From Bimastos eiseni (lineage: Eukaryota; Annelida; Clitellata; Crassiclitellata; Lumbricidae): a DNA stretch of 64,000 nt. Both the position numbers and the translations under genes were made by a program. The stretch is taken from the NCBI GenBank assembly GCA_959347315.1, contig OY365818.1, positions 61,001 to 125,000 on the forward strand, written 5' to 3'. Positions 63,642 to 64,000 of the stretch are shown piece by piece (position 1 is the first letter of the stretch; every line of letters starts with the position of its first letter). The notes under the pieces are model-generated. The model searched no databases. It was not told the origin of the DNA and saw only the letters and a list, made by a program, of their open reading frames with translations.

Positions 63642-64000
63642 CTCACGAAAGCATTCTTCTTGAAGTCGAATTAATATTTCTCTGTTTTCTTGAAGTTTCT
63701 GAAGTTTCTCTCTGATCAGCTGTTCATTGCTTGGAATGTTTCCGAGAGACTGTTGAGGCGGCGGACCAGCTGCTGCCATCGACTGATGTGATGGGGATGA
63801 CGCTGCATTTCGTAAGCACTGGTGTTGTTGTTGCTGCTGAATTGCATTCTGCTTTGATGCCATCAATGGACGAACTGGCACCAATGGTGAACCACTGTTT
63901 GTCAGTAATCGACCATGATGTTGCTTTTGTTGTTGGACCGCAATTGACATTGGTTGTTGGACTTCATCTTGCTGTTGTGCTAACTGTGCCATCTTTTGAT
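63642..64000 (-). CDS. Partial exon: Q-rich and coiled-coil region, YAP/TAZ-like coactivator candidate
   Basis: The exon runs off the right edge; the frame is open to the window end, so the Met at 63,992-63,990 need not be the start. The reading is MAQLAQQQ, several Gln/His runs, a Ser/Pro/Ala-rich linker (S-S-P-S-H-Q-S-M-A-A-A-G-P-P-P-Q-Q), then a charged helix LIREKLQKLQENREILIRLQ and E-E-C-F-R-E before donor GAG|GTTAGT (phase 0). A Gln-rich linker, a leucine-containing coiled coil and an acidic C-terminus match the C-terminal half of YAP/TAZ/Yorkie, Hippo-pathway nuclear coactivators that bind TEAD. The diagnostic TEAD-binding and WW domains would lie beyond the window. Other Gln-rich coactivators (Mastermind, MED15, MRTF types) remain possible. 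That this is a real gene is well supported; its identity is not. Confidence 0.75.

Overview
This is a metazoan nuclear window, most likely from an invertebrate. It has spliced exons with GT/AG borders and an AATAAA signal, non-autonomous hAT-type DNA transposons with 8-bp target duplications, a tRNA-derived SINE, a dead non-LTR retrotransposon, TTAGGG-type telomere-like motifs, and a nuclear copy of mitochondrial cox1. In the cox1 copy TGA stands at conserved Trp positions and AGA at positions that fit Ser, which is an invertebrate mitochondrial code. Residues around its L-R-L-E-R-I-P motif look annelid-, mollusc- or brachiopod-like; that placement is inference.

Layout. Bases 1 to about 41,560 are one uninterrupted tandem array. 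It is built on a 16-bp lattice (GACAAAGACAGACAGA, GACAAYGGCAGATAGA and relatives) punctuated by a 26-bp variant. On top of the lattice lie several generations of higher-order repeats: about 1.86/2.03 kb at the left, 5.07 kb with a nested 1.66-kb repeat in the middle, 3.2-3.9 kb at the right, and local 456-bp and 627-bp duplications. The array starts before the window and decays into degenerate GACA/GATG sequence at 41,560-41,835. I find no genes in it. Reading frames of thousands of codons on its minus strand are a by-product of a repeat that almost never contains a stop on that strand.

From 41.8 to 59.3 kb is a repeat-rich spacer. It holds four smaller minisatellites, two larger hAT-type elements (one carrying a nested small MITE), a Helitron-like fragment, the SINE, a LINE relic, a degraded transposon carrying the cox1 fragment, many microsatellites, and one minus-strand frame (55,797-55,999) that looks like a decayed signal-peptide exon.

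From 59.3 kb to the right edge is the 3' part of a real minus-strand gene. Four exons join in consistent phase and end in a stop codon followed by AATAAA. They encode a glutamine-rich stretch, a charged helical/coiled-coil segment and an acidic C-terminus. The order of features and weak similarity at the C-terminus suggest a YAP/TAZ-like transcriptional coactivator; this identity is tentative. Two intact small MITEs with target-site duplications sit in its introns. There are no operons or prokaryotic features.
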